A stretch of 64,000 bases of DNA from an uncultured Bacteroidota bacterium (GCA_902826215.1 CADEDY010000005.1:1-64000), one strand, 5' to 3'. Shown: positions 42,456 to 52,320, numbered from the stretch's first letter. Numbers and translations are program-made. The notes: generated by a model from the sequence alone, not told the origin.

Positions 42456-43700
42456 ATGAAGCTCTATACGCTGCTCTGCGCATCTCTTATTTCCACGGCA
42501 CTTTCCGCCCAGACCTCAGTAACGGTTTCCACCGGTCCGGGGAATGCCGCCCAGACCTATTATAGTCTGGCCAACGGCGAACAAGGCTCGGCAGAACTTG
42601 CTAGTTGGGACCTGGCATTCGAGATCAGCGGCTTCACTTCGGCGATCCGGGTGAACACCGCCAAAGGGGTACAGGCATTCGAAACACCGGCCGCTATTTC
42701 GGAATGGAGCACTGTGAGTGCGCCCGACGAAGCGAACTGGCAAGCCTTGTACGATTCGGAAACCTACTGGTCCGAAAGCGCCCTCTCCAATGGGAACAAC
42801 CTCTCGGAGCCGGATGGCTTCAATGTGGGCTGGGGTACATACAACATCATCACCCATACCATCGCCGGTTCCAAAGTATACGTGGTGGTGCTGCTCGACG
42901 GAACCTATCGCAAACTGCGGATCAATTCGCTCGCTAGCGGAACCTACTCCTTCACTCATTCCCTTTTGGATGGTACGGATGAACAGACGGTCGCCTTGTC
43001 GAAGTCGAACTACACGGGGAAGAACTTCGGGTACTACAGCTTCGATATGGGTGTTATGGATCTCGAGCCAGCATCGGCCACCTGGGATCTGGTCTTCACG
43101 AAGTACACCTCGATCATTCCATTTCCGGCACCTACGGCCTACCCTGTAGCGGGCGTTCTCCAGAACAAGACCGTGGATGCGCTGCAAGTGGATGGCGTGG
43201 ATCCGATGGTCGCCGATTGGAACAGTGCGCCATTCGACTCGTCCATGAACATCATCGGCTATGATTGGAAGACCTTCAACATGGAGACCTTCGTGTACGA
43301 GTACCCCACCGACCGCACCTACTTCGTGGCGGACAGGACCGGCAACATCTGGAAGTTGATCTTCATTGAATATGGGGGAAGTGCGAATGGTGATATGACC
43401 TTCACGCAGGAATTGGTCAGTTCTGTGGGCATGAACGAAAGTGCGCCGCAACGGGACCTGGTGATCTATCCCAATCCAAGCTCCGACGGTCGTCTGAACA
43501 TCGTCCTCGATACCGATGTACGAAACGGTGTCATCTCGATCTTTGATATGAACGGGAAACGGGTCGGTCAGCAACAAGTGAATGGCACTGGTTCCATGGC
43601 ACTTCTGCCTCTCGAGCTGAATGGCCTCGAGCACGGCATCTACCTCGTGCGTCTCGTAGCCAATGGTGTGCAGTACACGTCAAGGGTGGTGCTCCAGTAA
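42456..43700 (+). CDS. HmuY-like secreted protein with T9SS sorting domain
   Basis: A 414-residue protein with a signal peptide (MKLYTLLCASLISTALSA|Q) and two repeats of the WDL motif that marks HmuY-type haem-binding folds: ASWDLAFEISG near residue 50 and ATWDLVFTKYT near 210. A linker leads to a type A T9SS sorting domain at about 340-414 (VIYPNPSSDGRLNIVL, ISIFDMNGKRV, GIYLVRLVANG). It should be exported across the outer membrane and attached to or released from the surface. Its body is paralogous to the lipoprotein at 46124, sharing WDLVFT.YT and GY.WKT...ET. A TonB-dependent receptor gene lies between them. Haem as ligand is inference. Confidence 0.82.
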   Translation: MKLYTLLCASLISTALSAQTSVTVSTGPGNAAQTYYSLANGEQGSAELASWDLAFEISGFTSAIRVNTAKGVQAFETPAAISEWSTVSAPDEANWQALYDSETYWSESALSNGNNLSEPDGFNVGWGTYNIITHTIAGSKVYVVVLLDGTYRKLRINSLASGTYSFTHSLLDGTDEQTVALSKSNYTGKNFGYYSFDMGVMDLEPASATWDLVFTKYTSIIPFPAPTAYPVAGVLQNKTVDALQVDGVDPMVADWNSAPFDSSMNIIGYDWKTFNMETFVYEYPTDRTYFVADRTGNIWKLIFIEYGGSANGDMTFTQELVSSVGMNESAPQRDLVIYPNPSSDGRLNIVLDTDVRNGVISIFDMNGKRVGQQQVNGTGSMALLPLELNGLEHGIYLVRLVANGVQYTSRVVLQ

Positions 43701-43715
43701 CAAAGAGTTCAAGGT

Positions 43716-43752
43716 GATATCCCCGGTCTGGACGCTCCATTCCGGGGATATC
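43716..43752 (+). terminator. Terminator after the T9SS HmuY-like gene
   Basis: A perfect 11-base-pair stem (GATATCCCCGG with its inverse at 43742-43752) with a 15-base loop, followed by GCTTTCTTG. It separates the first HmuY-like gene from the receptor gene. Confidence 0.8.
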
Positions 43753-43874
43753 GCTTTCTTGATAGGTCGTGATCGAACGCTTGACCCTGTCATGACGATC
43801 CGACGGCCTTCGGAGCGGTCCTTTGCAAAGTGAAGGGAATGACCGTCCAAGTTGACTTTCGACCGCGTTCGGTC

Positions 43875-46127
43875 ATGCGGTTCGCGCACCTCGTTATCGC
43901 CGTTCTTTTCGTGGGTGGTGGTTTGCGAGCGCAGCTTTCCTTTTCGGTCGTGGACAGTGCTGGGTCCGGTGTGCCCTATGCGCATGTGGCTTGGCAACCG
44001 ATCGAGGGAGCTGGTGGTCTGATCGTGGCCGATGCCTTAGGTCAGGGTGTCATTCCGGTTGATGCAACGAGCACTTCCAAAGGCCTTGCCGTTCGGGTCT
44101 CCTTCGTAGGTTTCGAAAGCGTCATCGATACGGTCTACGATTCCGATCCGGTCCGGTTCATCTTGAAGCCTTCTTCCCAACAACTTCGGGAGGTGGTGAT
44201 CACCGGTCAGTATGCGCCGTCTTCTCCGGAAAAGGCCGTGCAACGCGTGCGAATCATCGATAGCAAACAGTTCCAGCGCATGGCCGCCAACAATCTGGGC
44301 GATGCGTTGCGCAACGAATTGAACATCCAACTTTCCCAGGACAATATCCTTGGTACATCGCTTTCCATGCAAGGCCTCGGTGGGCAGAATGTCAAGCTCT
44401 TGATCGATGGTGTCCCGGTCATCGGTCGCCAAGATGGAAACATCGACCTGGCACAGATCGACCTCACGAGCATTGAACGCGCCGAGATCATTCAAGGACC
44501 GCTCAGCGTGAACTATGGTACCAATGCACTTGCGGGCACCATCAACCTGATCACCCGGAAAGGTGCGGGTCAGCCAGCGACCCTGAAAGCCGTGGCCTAC
44601 GCCGAGCATATCGGGCGTTTGAACACAGCGGTCACTGCTACCCGACACTGGCGGAACAACGACATGGTGATCACCGCTGGTCGGAATTTCTTCGATGGAT
44701 GGGATCCGCGCGAAAAGGGGCTTCCGACGTATGTGCCGGAGCTTGCCGACAGTTCACGTTTCCAGCAGTGGAAGCCACGCGAACAGTACTTCGGAAGGCT
44801 GAACTACCGCTGGACGAAGGACCGCTGGAGCCTTGGCTACAAGGGTGAAGGCATGCACGATCGGATCACGAACCGAGGACGCCCACGTCAACCATATAAT
44901 GAAACCGCCTTCGACGAAGTGTATACGACCATCCGGTTCGATAACGCGGTGTTCGCTGAAGGCAAGTTCGCCAAGGGCCGACGCCTGAACGCCTTGGCCG
45001 CTTACAACAAGTATTCGCGGAGCCGCAACACGTGGTTCCGAGATCTCACCACCTTGGATGGCTTGATGGTGGGTGCGGCAGGTGCGCAGGATACTTCGCG
45101 ATTCGCACTCGCCAACGTGCGTGCTGTATTCTCCAGCGCCCCGGACAGCGTTCGGTTGAGCTATGAACTTGGCATCGATCTGAACCACGAAGCTGGTCGC
45201 GGCCAACGCATCGGTGATGGGGAGGAGAGCATCGGCGACTATGCCCTTTTCGCCAGTGCGGAGTACCGCCCGACAGGAACTGTTGTCGTTCGTCCTGGAT
45301 TGCGTTACGCGTACAATACCCGCTATGGCGCGCCAGTGATCCCTTCGCTGAACGTGCGCTGGCAATTGAACCAAGGCTTCACCGTCCGCGCTTCCTATGC
45401 GCAAGGCTTCCGCGCTCCTTCGTTGAAGGAGCTCTACTTCTACTTCGTGGATGTGAACCACGACATCGTTGGGAATGAGGACCTCGCTGCTGAGCGATCA
45501 CATTCCTTGAATGCAGCACTGTCCTATCGGCATGCGAAAGAGAAGGGCGTGTACACCAGTGAACTCTCCATGTTCTACAACACGGTGAACGACCTGATCT
45601 CCCTTGCACAGCTTTCCGGGACCAGCTACACGTACATCAATGTGGGGCAATACACAACGCTGGGAGGAAGCATCGGTGCTGGCTGGGACAACGGACACTG
45701 GATGATCTCCACCGGGGCAGCAATAACAGGCCGGCACGATGATCTGGCGGTTGCCAATGACGAGCCGTATCTCTTTTCACCCGAAGTGCGGGCTTCGGTC
45801 ACCAAGCAGTGGTTGCGCAAAGGATGGAGCGGAACGGTGTTCTGGAAGTGGCAAGGACGCGTGAGCAATTACGTGACGACCAACAACATCGATGTGCAAC
45901 GTGCCTTCATAGCACCGTATTCCATGGCCGATGCCTCGTTGACGAAGCGCATATGGAAGAACAAACTGGGGATCACGGCGGGCTGCAAGGACCTGTTCAA
46001 TGTTCGCAATGTCAATGCATCCTTGGCTGGTGGTGCACATACCGCAGGTGGGAACAGTGTTCCGATGACCACTGGACGGACCGCGTTCCTTCGCATCGAA
46101 CTTGAACTCCAACGCGCCGCTCGATGA
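43875..46127 (+). CDS. TonB-dependent outer-membrane receptor (HmuR/haem-type)
   Basis: A 750-residue receptor with signal peptide (MRFAHLVIAVLFVGGGLRA|Q), an N-terminal carboxypeptidase-like beta domain (to about residue 100), a plug domain (near 125-230; RIIDSKQFQRMAANNLGDAL, LLIDGVPVIGRQDGNIDL) and a 22-strand-type barrel. The barrel includes GFRAPSLKELYFYF followed by NEDLAAERSHS, the FRAP and NxxL motif pair characteristic of haem receptors such as HmuR, although cobalamin and siderophore receptors can share it. The C-terminus ends in an aromatic-rich strand (AFLRIELELQ). The ATG at 43875 fits the signal peptide; a GTG at 43830 is possible. It overlaps the following lipoprotein gene by four bases. 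Confidence 0.88.
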   Translation: MRFAHLVIAVLFVGGGLRAQLSFSVVDSAGSGVPYAHVAWQPIEGAGGLIVADALGQGVIPVDATSTSKGLAVRVSFVGFESVIDTVYDSDPVRFILKPSSQQLREVVITGQYAPSSPEKAVQRVRIIDSKQFQRMAANNLGDALRNELNIQLSQDNILGTSLSMQGLGGQNVKLLIDGVPVIGRQDGNIDLAQIDLTSIERAEIIQGPLSVNYGTNALAGTINLITRKGAGQPATLKAVAYAEHIGRLNTAVTATRHWRNNDMVITAGRNFFDGWDPREKGLPTYVPELADSSRFQQWKPREQYFGRLNYRWTKDRWSLGYKGEGMHDRITNRGRPRQPYNETAFDEVYTTIRFDNAVFAEGKFAKGRRLNALAAYNKYSRSRNTWFRDLTTLDGLMVGAAGAQDTSRFALANVRAVFSSAPDSVRLSYELGIDLNHEAGRGQRIGDGEESIGDYALFASAEYRPTGTVVVRPGLRYAYNTRYGAPVIPSLNVRWQLNQGFTVRASYAQGFRAPSLKELYFYFVDVNHDIVGNEDLAAERSHSLNAALSYRHAKEKGVYTSELSMFYNTVNDLISLAQLSGTSYTYINVGQYTTLGGSIGAGWDNGHWMISTGAAITGRHDDLAVANDEPYLFSPEVRASVTKQWLRKGWSGTVFWKWQGRVSNYVTTNNIDVQRAFIAPYSMADASLTKRIWKNKLGITAGCKDLFNVRNVNASLAGGAHTAGGNSVPMTTGRTAFLRIELELQRAAR

Positions 46128-47086
46128 ATCGCTTGCTTCTACTTGCCCTGGTGGTGCTCCTGGCCAGCGCTTGCATGAAGGATGAATTGCCTGTGCCAGC
46201 GCACACACCGGGAGCGGGGCGTATCTCGGAAGTGTGCATGGGTGCCGCCTATCAGGATCAGTTGTGGATGGATATCGCCACGGGCACAGTGGTCTCCACG
46301 AACCTGAAGACGGCTTGGGACCTTGCTTTCGAGAGCACCCCAGAAGGTTGGCATGTCTTCGTGAACGGCTCGCGGTTGATGACCGCATGGAACCGTGGGG
46401 CGATCGACATCACACAACCCATGGATACGAGCGGCAACTTCGCAGGCAGGCACATCGATGCCCCTAGTGGTGTGATGGATAGCACGGCCTTCGGCGATTG
46501 GCGTGGAACCAATAACGTTTACATCGTGGATCTCGGTTACACGCCCTTGGGCGAGTGGTTGGGGATGCGGAAGATCCGTTTCAACGGCGTGGATGCAACA
46601 AGCTTCACCTTCGACCTGGCGCAATTGGATGGTTCCGGGCTCGTGCAGATCACGGTGCCGAAGGATCCGACAAGGGAGTTCACCTGTTATCACCTTACCG
46701 ATGGTGTGGTGAATGTGGAGCCACCCGCGACAGCGTGGGATCTGGTCTTCACGCAATACACGCACCAGTTCTACGAGCCTTTCCTTCCGTACATCGTTTC
46801 AGGCGTGCTTACGTCGAAGCACACCCGTGTGGCGGTTCTGCGCGGGGCGACCTTCGGTACGTTGTCCTTGGCAGACACTGCTCAGTTCCCGTTCTCTGAT
46901 CATCGGGATGCGATCGGCTACTTATGGAAGACCTACTCCTTCGAGACATCCTCCTACACGATCGATGATGAACTCTCGTATATCATCCAGGACGGTGAGG
47001 GTTATTTCCACAAGCTGCGTTTCCTCGATTTCTACAGCGAGCAAGGCCAAGTGGGTTGCCCGCGTTTCGAGGTGGAGCCGCTCTAG
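46124..47086 (+). CDS. HmuY-like lipoprotein
   Basis: A 320-residue lipoprotein (lipobox LASAC, lipidated Cys17) with the same two-domain layout as the T9SS protein at 42456: TAWDLAFESTPEG near residue 63 and TAWDLVFTQYT near 205, then GYLWKTYSFETSSY near 265. In Porphyromonas gingivalis, HmuY is a surface lipoprotein that takes haem and passes it to HmuR; the translational coupling of this gene to a HmuR-like receptor fits that model. The axial haem ligands cannot be placed by eye. It overlaps the convergent receptor gene on the minus strand by four bases. Confidence 0.82.
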   Translation: MNRLLLLALVVLLASACMKDELPVPAHTPGAGRISEVCMGAAYQDQLWMDIATGTVVSTNLKTAWDLAFESTPEGWHVFVNGSRLMTAWNRGAIDITQPMDTSGNFAGRHIDAPSGVMDSTAFGDWRGTNNVYIVDLGYTPLGEWLGMRKIRFNGVDATSFTFDLAQLDGSGLVQITVPKDPTREFTCYHLTDGVVNVEPPATAWDLVFTQYTHQFYEPFLPYIVSGVLTSKHTRVAVLRGATFGTLSLADTAQFPFSDHRDAIGYLWKTYSFETSSYTIDDELSYIIQDGEGYFHKLRFLDFYSEQGQVGCPRFEVEPL

Positions 47087-49584
47087 AAATCCTGGTCCCC
47101 TCCACCGGTGCCGGGTTCAGGTCGGGCTTGGTTGGAGCGCTTTCGGAACAGGGAGGTATTCTGTTCGCCGAACTTCCAGGTCAGTGTAAAGCGCACGAAG
47201 CGCATCTCGCGGCGGCGGAAACTCTCTTGATAGAGGTAGGGCGTGTCCACGATATTTCCCCATCGACGTGTGTAGAATACGTCATTCACAGAGACGACAC
47301 CGGTCAACTTCTTCGTGAAGTCGCGGCTGACGCTGGCGTCAAGTCCGTACTGCGCGAGGCTGCGGCCTTGGGCCTGAATGTTCGGACTTTCGTACTCGCC
47401 GTTCAATTGCACCGACCAGACCTTCTTGATCCGATAGTTCACCACGGCTTTCGCTTCCCAATTGGAGCCCTTGTTGCGCACATCGTCTTGACTGTTCCGC
47501 AAGGCGATGTCCGTGAATTGCAACGTGCCGCTCAGGGTCACTTGCATGCCTTCCATGGGCGATAGCTTGAGGATGTTCTCCCAGCCACCGGTGGCACTGT
47601 AGCTGCCATTGATGAAGGTGTTCAGCAGGATCGTCGTGTCACTCGGTAGAGGTGTTGCGTAGCCGGTGATCACATCCGTGGTATACCGCCCGAAAACGGA
47701 AGTGAGCCATGTGGCCTTGCCCTTCAGAAAGGGAAGGAGGTGATTCACTTCAGCAAGGTTGCTCATCTCGGGAGCGAGGGTCGGGTTGCCGATCCGCAGA
47801 TTCCGCGCATCGCTGAACATGATGAACGGAATGATCTGCCAGTGGTTGGGTCGTTGGATCTTCCGGGAGAAATTGACCTGCAGTTCGCGCTCGCTATCGG
47901 CCCAGCGACGAACGAAGAAGACCGACGGGAAGATCGCACGACCCAGGTTCTTGGTGCCGTCGGGATAGATGTAGCTGAACTCCTCATCGGTGTCCTTCAA
48001 CTTGGTCTTGAACCAGGTCTGCTCGAAGCGGAGCCCTGCCATCAGCGACCAGCGATCCGTGAGACGTTGGGACCAATTGAAATATGCTGCATTGATCAGG
48101 TCGGTGATGTCGTAATCGTTGGAAAGCGAGGTGTCCAGCACCGAAGTCCCGATCGTGGGCGAGCTCACATACACATCGAGGTACGTATTGTCCAAGCGGG
48201 TGTTGCTCTTGACCCCATACTCGAATTTGGTTCCGTCCTTCACCGGGTTCACGAAGTCCAACTGATAGGTGAGCGTGCCATAGCGACTGCCTCCAAGATT
48301 GTCCTGCAGCCGAGGACTTGTAGAAACCGGGTTCCCCGCTGCATCGAAGGTGTAAAGATCCTGACCGCCGTCGCTCGACCGAGTACCACCGTTGTAGGAG
48401 AGGTCGGTGCTCCATTCCTTGCCTTCCTTCGGCGACTTGTGGCGGAAGGAAAGTTGCGTGCTGGTATTGAAGCGATCGCTGATGCTGGTGTTGATCTGCT
48501 TGCCGGTTCCCAATAGCTCCCGCCCGGCGCCATAGGTGCTCGAGGTCTGCGCATCCTCACCATCTGACACGTATGCTCGAATGGACTGCGAGAAACTGAG
48601 TGTGCTCCGATTGCTCACCTGCCAGTCCACGCCGAAGCGACCACCATTCATTTGACGGCTGGAATTGTTCTTCGAATCCTGGTCGAAGTAACCCGTCGTT
48701 TCGCCGAGAAAGCGATCGGTTCGACGGGTGTCTCCGTTGGTAGCGTTGTTGCTCGTGTTGAAGTTGTAGGAGAGATTGAAGCCCCATCGTCCGTCCTTCG
48801 CATTGATGTTGCCACCTGCTTGGTATCGATCATTCGTTCCGATGCCTGCCTGAAGTTGGCCACTATATCCCGGTTTAGTATTCTTCTTCAGCACCACGTT
48901 CAGGATGCCTCCAGTAGTGTTCGCGTCGAACGCTACGGACGGATTGGTGATGAGTTCCACGCGTTCGATCTCTTCCGCAGGGATCTGATCCAAGGTCATC
49001 GAGGTCGGTCGGCCGTCGATCAACAATTGCGGATTTGATCCACGCATCTGCACGTTGCCATCAACATCGACACTGAGTCCGGGTATGTTCTTCATCACAT
49101 CCACCCCGCTTCCTCCCTGAGTGGTCAGATCCTTGTCCACATTGAAAACACGCCGATCAACTTGGAGAACGCTGGTGCTCTTTTCACCCGTGACCTCGAA
49201 TTCCTTCAGTAGCTCAGCATCCTGCTCCAACAGCAGATCCCCAAGGTCCTGTTCCATGTTTTCTCGAGTTAGCAGAACCTCCTTCTCCAAGGTCCGATAT
49301 CCGATGAAGCTGATGGTGAGCTTGAGCGGTCCGAATGGGAGGTTCTCTAAAGTGAAGTCGCCGTTGGGTCGCACGATGGTGCCCGTGATGAGGCTATCGT
49401 TACGCACCGTGTAGATGGCGACAGTGGCATATTCCGCCGGTTTCTTCGTGGTGGCATCCAAGGCTTTGCCGAACACCTTACCGATGGCAGGACGAGCCGT
49501 TGGGCGCTGGGCAGTGACCACGGACACCGGAAGAAGTGTCGCACACATGAGGGTCACGTAAGTGAGGCGTAGGGCTTTCCACAT
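47083..49584 (-). CDS. TonB-dependent receptor-like outer-membrane protein
   Basis: An 833-residue outer-membrane protein with signal peptide (MWKALRLTYVTLMCATLLPVSVVTA|Q, read in parts), an N-terminal carboxypeptidase-regulatory-like domain (about 35-120), a plug domain (DVMKNIPGLSVDVDGNVQMRG read in parts, LLIDGRPTSM, IERVELITNPSVAFDANTTGGI read in parts) and a large barrel with the outer-membrane-protein beta-barrel family feel (FFVRRWADSERELQVNFSRK in parts). It differs from the SusC type and from the receptor at 43875. Ligand unknown. An earlier in-frame start at 49656 would precede the signal peptide with a basic tail, so 49584 is preferred. Confidence 0.85.
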   Translation of the reverse strand: MWKALRLTYVTLMCATLLPVSVVTAQRPTARPAIGKVFGKALDATTKKPAEYATVAIYTVRNDSLITGTIVRPNGDFTLENLPFGPLKLTISFIGYRTLEKEVLLTRENMEQDLGDLLLEQDAELLKEFEVTGEKSTSVLQVDRRVFNVDKDLTTQGGSGVDVMKNIPGLSVDVDGNVQMRGSNPQLLIDGRPTSMTLDQIPAEEIERVELITNPSVAFDANTTGGILNVVLKKNTKPGYSGQLQAGIGTNDRYQAGGNINAKDGRWGFNLSYNFNTSNNATNGDTRRTDRFLGETTGYFDQDSKNNSSRQMNGGRFGVDWQVSNRSTLSFSQSIRAYVSDGEDAQTSSTYGAGRELLGTGKQINTSISDRFNTSTQLSFRHKSPKEGKEWSTDLSYNGGTRSSDGGQDLYTFDAAGNPVSTSPRLQDNLGGSRYGTLTYQLDFVNPVKDGTKFEYGVKSNTRLDNTYLDVYVSSPTIGTSVLDTSLSNDYDITDLINAAYFNWSQRLTDRWSLMAGLRFEQTWFKTKLKDTDEEFSYIYPDGTKNLGRAIFPSVFFVRRWADSERELQVNFSRKIQRPNHWQIIPFIMFSDARNLRIGNPTLAPEMSNLAEVNHLLPFLKGKATWLTSVFGRYTTDVITGYATPLPSDTTILLNTFINGSYSATGGWENILKLSPMEGMQVTLSGTLQFTDIALRNSQDDVRNKGSNWEAKAVVNYRIKKVWSVQLNGEYESPNIQAQGRSLAQYGLDASVSRDFTKKLTGVVSVNDVFYTRRWGNIVDTPYLYQESFRRREMRFVRFTLTWKFGEQNTSLFRKRSNQARPEPGTGGGDQDF

Positions 49585-49614
49585 GGAACGTGCGCGAATG
49601 CGCGCAGCAGGCGA

Positions 49615-49622
49615 TAAAGGTA
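49615..49622 (-). promoter_or_regulatory. Putative -7 promoter box of the second receptor
   Basis: TACCTTTA on the minus strand, one mismatch from TAnnTTTG, 30 bases before the ATG at 49584. Confidence 0.4.
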
Positions 49623-49727
49623 CCCGGATCGGTTCTGGCATGGATGGATAGGACAACTCACACGTGCAGAGGTTGGGTCGATCAACATCTTTTCACAGAT
49701 CCAATGCGAACGCACCCGGAAAAGAAA

Positions 49728-49756
49728 AAGCCCTCCCCGGTCAACGGGGAGGGCTT
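49728..49756 (-). terminator. Terminator of the RRM protein gene
   Basis: A perfect 12-base-pair stem (49728-49739 with 49745-49756) around a 5-base loop; on the minus strand it is followed by TTTCTTTTCC. It lies 19 bases after the stop of the RRM gene. Confidence 0.88.
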
Positions 49757-49775
49757 CGAAAGGCAATTCAGTTGC

Positions 49776-50189
49776 TCAGTACTCGTCACGACGAGGACGC
49801 TCGCTGCGGTAACCACCACGGTCGCCGCCACGGTCACCGCCGCCGCCGCCGTATCCACCGCGATCGCCGCCACGGCCACCGCCGCCGCCGTATCCACCGC
49901 GATCACCACCACGGCTTCCGCCGCCGAAACCACCACGATCACCTTCGGTACGAGGACGCGCCTCGTTCACCACCAGGTCACGGCCGTGGAAATTCTTGCC
50001 ATTGGTTCCTTCAATGGCAGCACGACCTGCATCATCGTTGGCCATTTCCACGAATCCGAAGCCGCGGCTACGGTTGGTGGCCTTGTCCATGATGATCTTG
50101 GCCGAGGTCACTTCTCCGAAGGGGGAGAAGAGCTCGTGGAGATCCTGGTCCTTCACTGAGTAAGGCACGTTGGCGACGTAAATGTTCAT
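49776..50189 (-). CDS. Glycine-rich RNA-binding protein (RRM domain)
   Basis: A 137-residue RNA-binding protein. The RRM has RNP2 IYVANVP at residues 3-9 and RNP1 RGFGFVEM at 42-49, the normal spacing. From about residue 85 the chain is an RGG/GGY tail (EGDRGGFGGGSRGG, GGYGGGGGRGGDRGG, then SERPRRDEY). This is the layout of cyanobacterial Rbp and plant glycine-rich RNA-binding proteins, which are often cold-induced RNA chaperones; cold induction here is inference from neighbours and from the likely long leader. The ATG at 50189 (MNIYVANVP) is the domain start; the longer open frame upstream has no family match. Confidence 0.93.
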   Translation of the reverse strand: MNIYVANVPYSVKDQDLHELFSPFGEVTSAKIIMDKATNRSRGFGFVEMANDDAGRAAIEGTNGKNFHGRDLVVNEARPRTEGDRGGFGGGSRGGDRGGYGGGGGRGGDRGGYGGGGGDRGGDRGGYRSERPRRDEY

Positions 50190-50269
50190 GAGTTCTACTG
50201 ACGGTTTATGTTGTTCTGTGCCTGTACCCCCATGGTCTCGCCAAAGCACAAGGGGGCCTTTGGGCGGGA

Positions 50270-50277
50270 CGAATGTA
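50270..50277 (-). promoter_or_regulatory. Putative promoter of the RRM gene with long leader
   Basis: TACATTCG on the minus strand (one mismatch to TAnnTTTG) with a TTG 19 bases upstream as -33 element. The distance to the ATG at 50189 predicts a leader of roughly 75 bases, unusually long in this window. Confidence 0.5.
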
Positions 50278-50434
50278 TAGAGGATCTGCGTTCTGTCAAT
50301 AACCCTTCGGTCACTGACCGGTCGATCGGCTGATCCAAGGATGTGCCGCATTCACGTTCCTTAACACCTGTGCCACACAAAGTGCCGATCTGGCGGCGTT
50401 GTTCCGCTGGCACGGATCATGTTCCGGATGCCAC

Positions 50435-50917
50435 ATGTCGATGAAACCGATGGACCCAGAAACGAACATCTTCCGCACATTGCTGGTGGATGCTTCCCCA
50501 GTGGCTGTTTGGAAGGCCTTGACCGAACCGGAATTGACCAAGTTGTACATGGGCGCCATGATCCAAGGGGATCTGGAGCCCGGCAAGAAGATCGAGTGGA
50601 TCTTCCGGGAGGAGCGCAACGAACCGGTATTGGTGGCCAAAGGCACTTTGCTTGCCGTGCAACCCGGTGAGCGGCTGCGGTACACCACGTACAGCCCTTC
50701 AAGTAAGCTGCCCGATGAGCCCGCTAGCCACACCACAGTGGATCTGCACCTGATCTCCGATGAGGAAGGCCGCACGCGCGTCGAGCTTTGGCAAGGTGAT
50801 TTCGCCGGCCTGCCTTTGGCTGTTCGACGTACCCGTGAGGTGGGTAAGTTGTGGGTGGAGAAGCTCGTCGGACTGAAGCGCGTTGCCGAGGAACTGGCAC
50901 AAGCAAAAGCTGCCTGA
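50435..50917 (+). CDS. SRPBCC/AHSA1-family protein
   Basis: A 160-residue soluble protein of the START-like SRPBCC fold, AHSA1 branch. Typical features are IFRTLLVDASPVAVWKALTEPELTKLYMG (about residues 13-41, read in parts), the central GDLEPGKKIEWIF and the amphipathic C-terminal helix. Members bind small hydrophobic ligands; the substrate is unknown. The ATG at 50435 (MSMKPMDPETN) is preferred; the frame opens 36 bases earlier. It is convergent with the first desaturase, with only 25 bases between their ends. Confidence 0.85.
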   Translation: MSMKPMDPETNIFRTLLVDASPVAVWKALTEPELTKLYMGAMIQGDLEPGKKIEWIFREERNEPVLVAKGTLLAVQPGERLRYTTYSPSSKLPDEPASHTTVDLHLISDEEGRTRVELWQGDFAGLPLAVRRTREVGKLWVEKLVGLKRVAEELAQAKAA

Positions 50918-50942
50918 TCCGGAATTTTCCGAATTCCGCCGT

Positions 50943-52031
50943 TCAGGCTGCGCGACCGAGCTGTTGCAATCGCCGCACGTGTGAACGCACCGCCGACCGC
51001 GTAGTGCTCTTCACATTGTACGGCACGCCGAATTCCGCCGCCACCTGCTGCACAATGGGTGCGATGGCAGGGTAATGCAGGTGCGATACATAGGGGAAGA
51101 GGTGGTGCTCGATCTGGAAGTTGAGACCACCGGTATACCATGTGATCAACTTGTTATGCGGAGCGAAGTTCGCCGTGGTCAACAGTTCGTGCACCGCCCA
51201 ATCCGTGTTGATGATGCCAGCCTCGTCAGGAATGGGCTGGTGTGCGCCCTCTACCACGTGGGCCAATTGGAACACGGTGCCGAGGATCACACCTGTAGTG
51301 AAGTGCATGATCACGAAGCCTAGCAATACCTGCCACCACGTGAAAGGGGTCAACCACAGCGGCAAGACGATGAACATCAGGACGTGCGCGAGCTTCACAC
51401 CCACCATCGCTGCGAAGGCCAAGCGGAAATTGTAGTTCTTGTATTGCGGTTCTTTACGCCGTTTCACCTTGGCAAGCGAGAAGAAGTCGTTGCCCAGCTT
51501 CACGATGGTGAGCAGACCGTAGAAGAAGAACGCATAAATGAACTGGAACCGGTGAACACGCCAAAGCGGTGCATGCTCCGAAAAGCGCAATAGATCCGGT
51601 GGGTCGATGTCCTGATCCACTTCGTCCACATTGGTGTGGGTGTGATGGGCGCCGTTGTGCTGCACCTTCCACGTGAAGGCATCGCTTCCGAGCAGGTACA
51701 TGGTGCCACCAAGCAGGTCGTTCACCCAGCCTTTGCTGGAACTGGCACCGTGGAGGCCATCGTGCATCACACCCATACCAACGCCCGCCATGCCAGCACC
51801 CATCAGGATCACCAGCAACAAGGCCGTCCAAGCGGACATGGGTACGGTCAGTATCACCGCCAACGGTACCAAGAAGAGCGCCAACATGGCGATCACCTTG
51901 AAGATCAAGCGACCATCGGCTTTCGGCGCGATACCCGCTTCCTTGAAATAGGCATTGACCTTGGAGCGGACCGTGGAACCGAAGTTCTTGGTCGGGCCGC
52001 TGCCGACATATCGTGGAATGGGTTGCACCAT
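50943..52031 (-). CDS. Membrane fatty acid desaturase (acyl-lipid type), copy 1
   Basis: A 362-residue integral membrane di-iron desaturase that would introduce a double bond into acyl chains, with ferredoxin or a similar donor. The three histidine boxes are HDGLH (90-94), HNGAHH (125-130) and QIEHH near residue 305 ([17 protein letters not shown]); the Q in the third box is typical of front-end (delta-5/6 type) desaturases, but no cytochrome b5 domain is fused. It is a clear paralogue of the gene at 53400. A promoter box far upstream (52185) predicts a 150-base leader. It is divergent from a cold shock gene. Confidence 0.9.
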   Translation of the reverse strand: MVQPIPRYVGSGPTKNFGSTVRSKVNAYFKEAGIAPKADGRLIFKVIAMLALFLVPLAVILTVPMSAWTALLLVILMGAGMAGVGMGVMHDGLHGASSSKGWVNDLLGGTMYLLGSDAFTWKVQHNGAHHTHTNVDEVDQDIDPPDLLRFSEHAPLWRVHRFQFIYAFFFYGLLTIVKLGNDFFSLAKVKRRKEPQYKNYNFRLAFAAMVGVKLAHVLMFIVLPLWLTPFTWWQVLLGFVIMHFTTGVILGTVFQLAHVVEGAHQPIPDEAGIINTDWAVHELLTTANFAPHNKLITWYTGGLNFQIEHHLFPYVSHLHYPAIAPIVQQVAAEFGVPYNVKSTTRSAVRSHVRRLQQLGRAA

Positions 52032-52184
52032 GCTGGTGGAGAGCCGGTTCGGTCTTGTTTGGTCAGCGAGGATCCGCTCCTCATTACTCGGTAGGTGGCT
52101 CGAAACAAGCCTCTGGGACTTCCAAGGCCCCGGTGGAGGTCACCTACAGACTTTTCAGGAATTGCGCACTGTGCAGTCGTGGCA

Positions 52185-52192
52185 CAAAGGTA
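52185..52192 (-). promoter_or_regulatory. Putative -7 promoter box of desaturase 1
   Basis: TACCTTTG on the minus strand, an exact consensus match, 153 bases before the ATG at 52031. It is the only exact match in the region on that strand. Confidence 0.45.
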
Positions 52193-52320
52193 CGGTTCGG
52201 TCCAAGGATCCCCGAACAGGACAGGCGTTGGAGGAACATTATTCTTGCAGCCATGTCGGAGTATACCCACAAGGGACCTACCTTGCACCCGATACCCCGG
52301 TGATTTTACCGGATCCTAAG

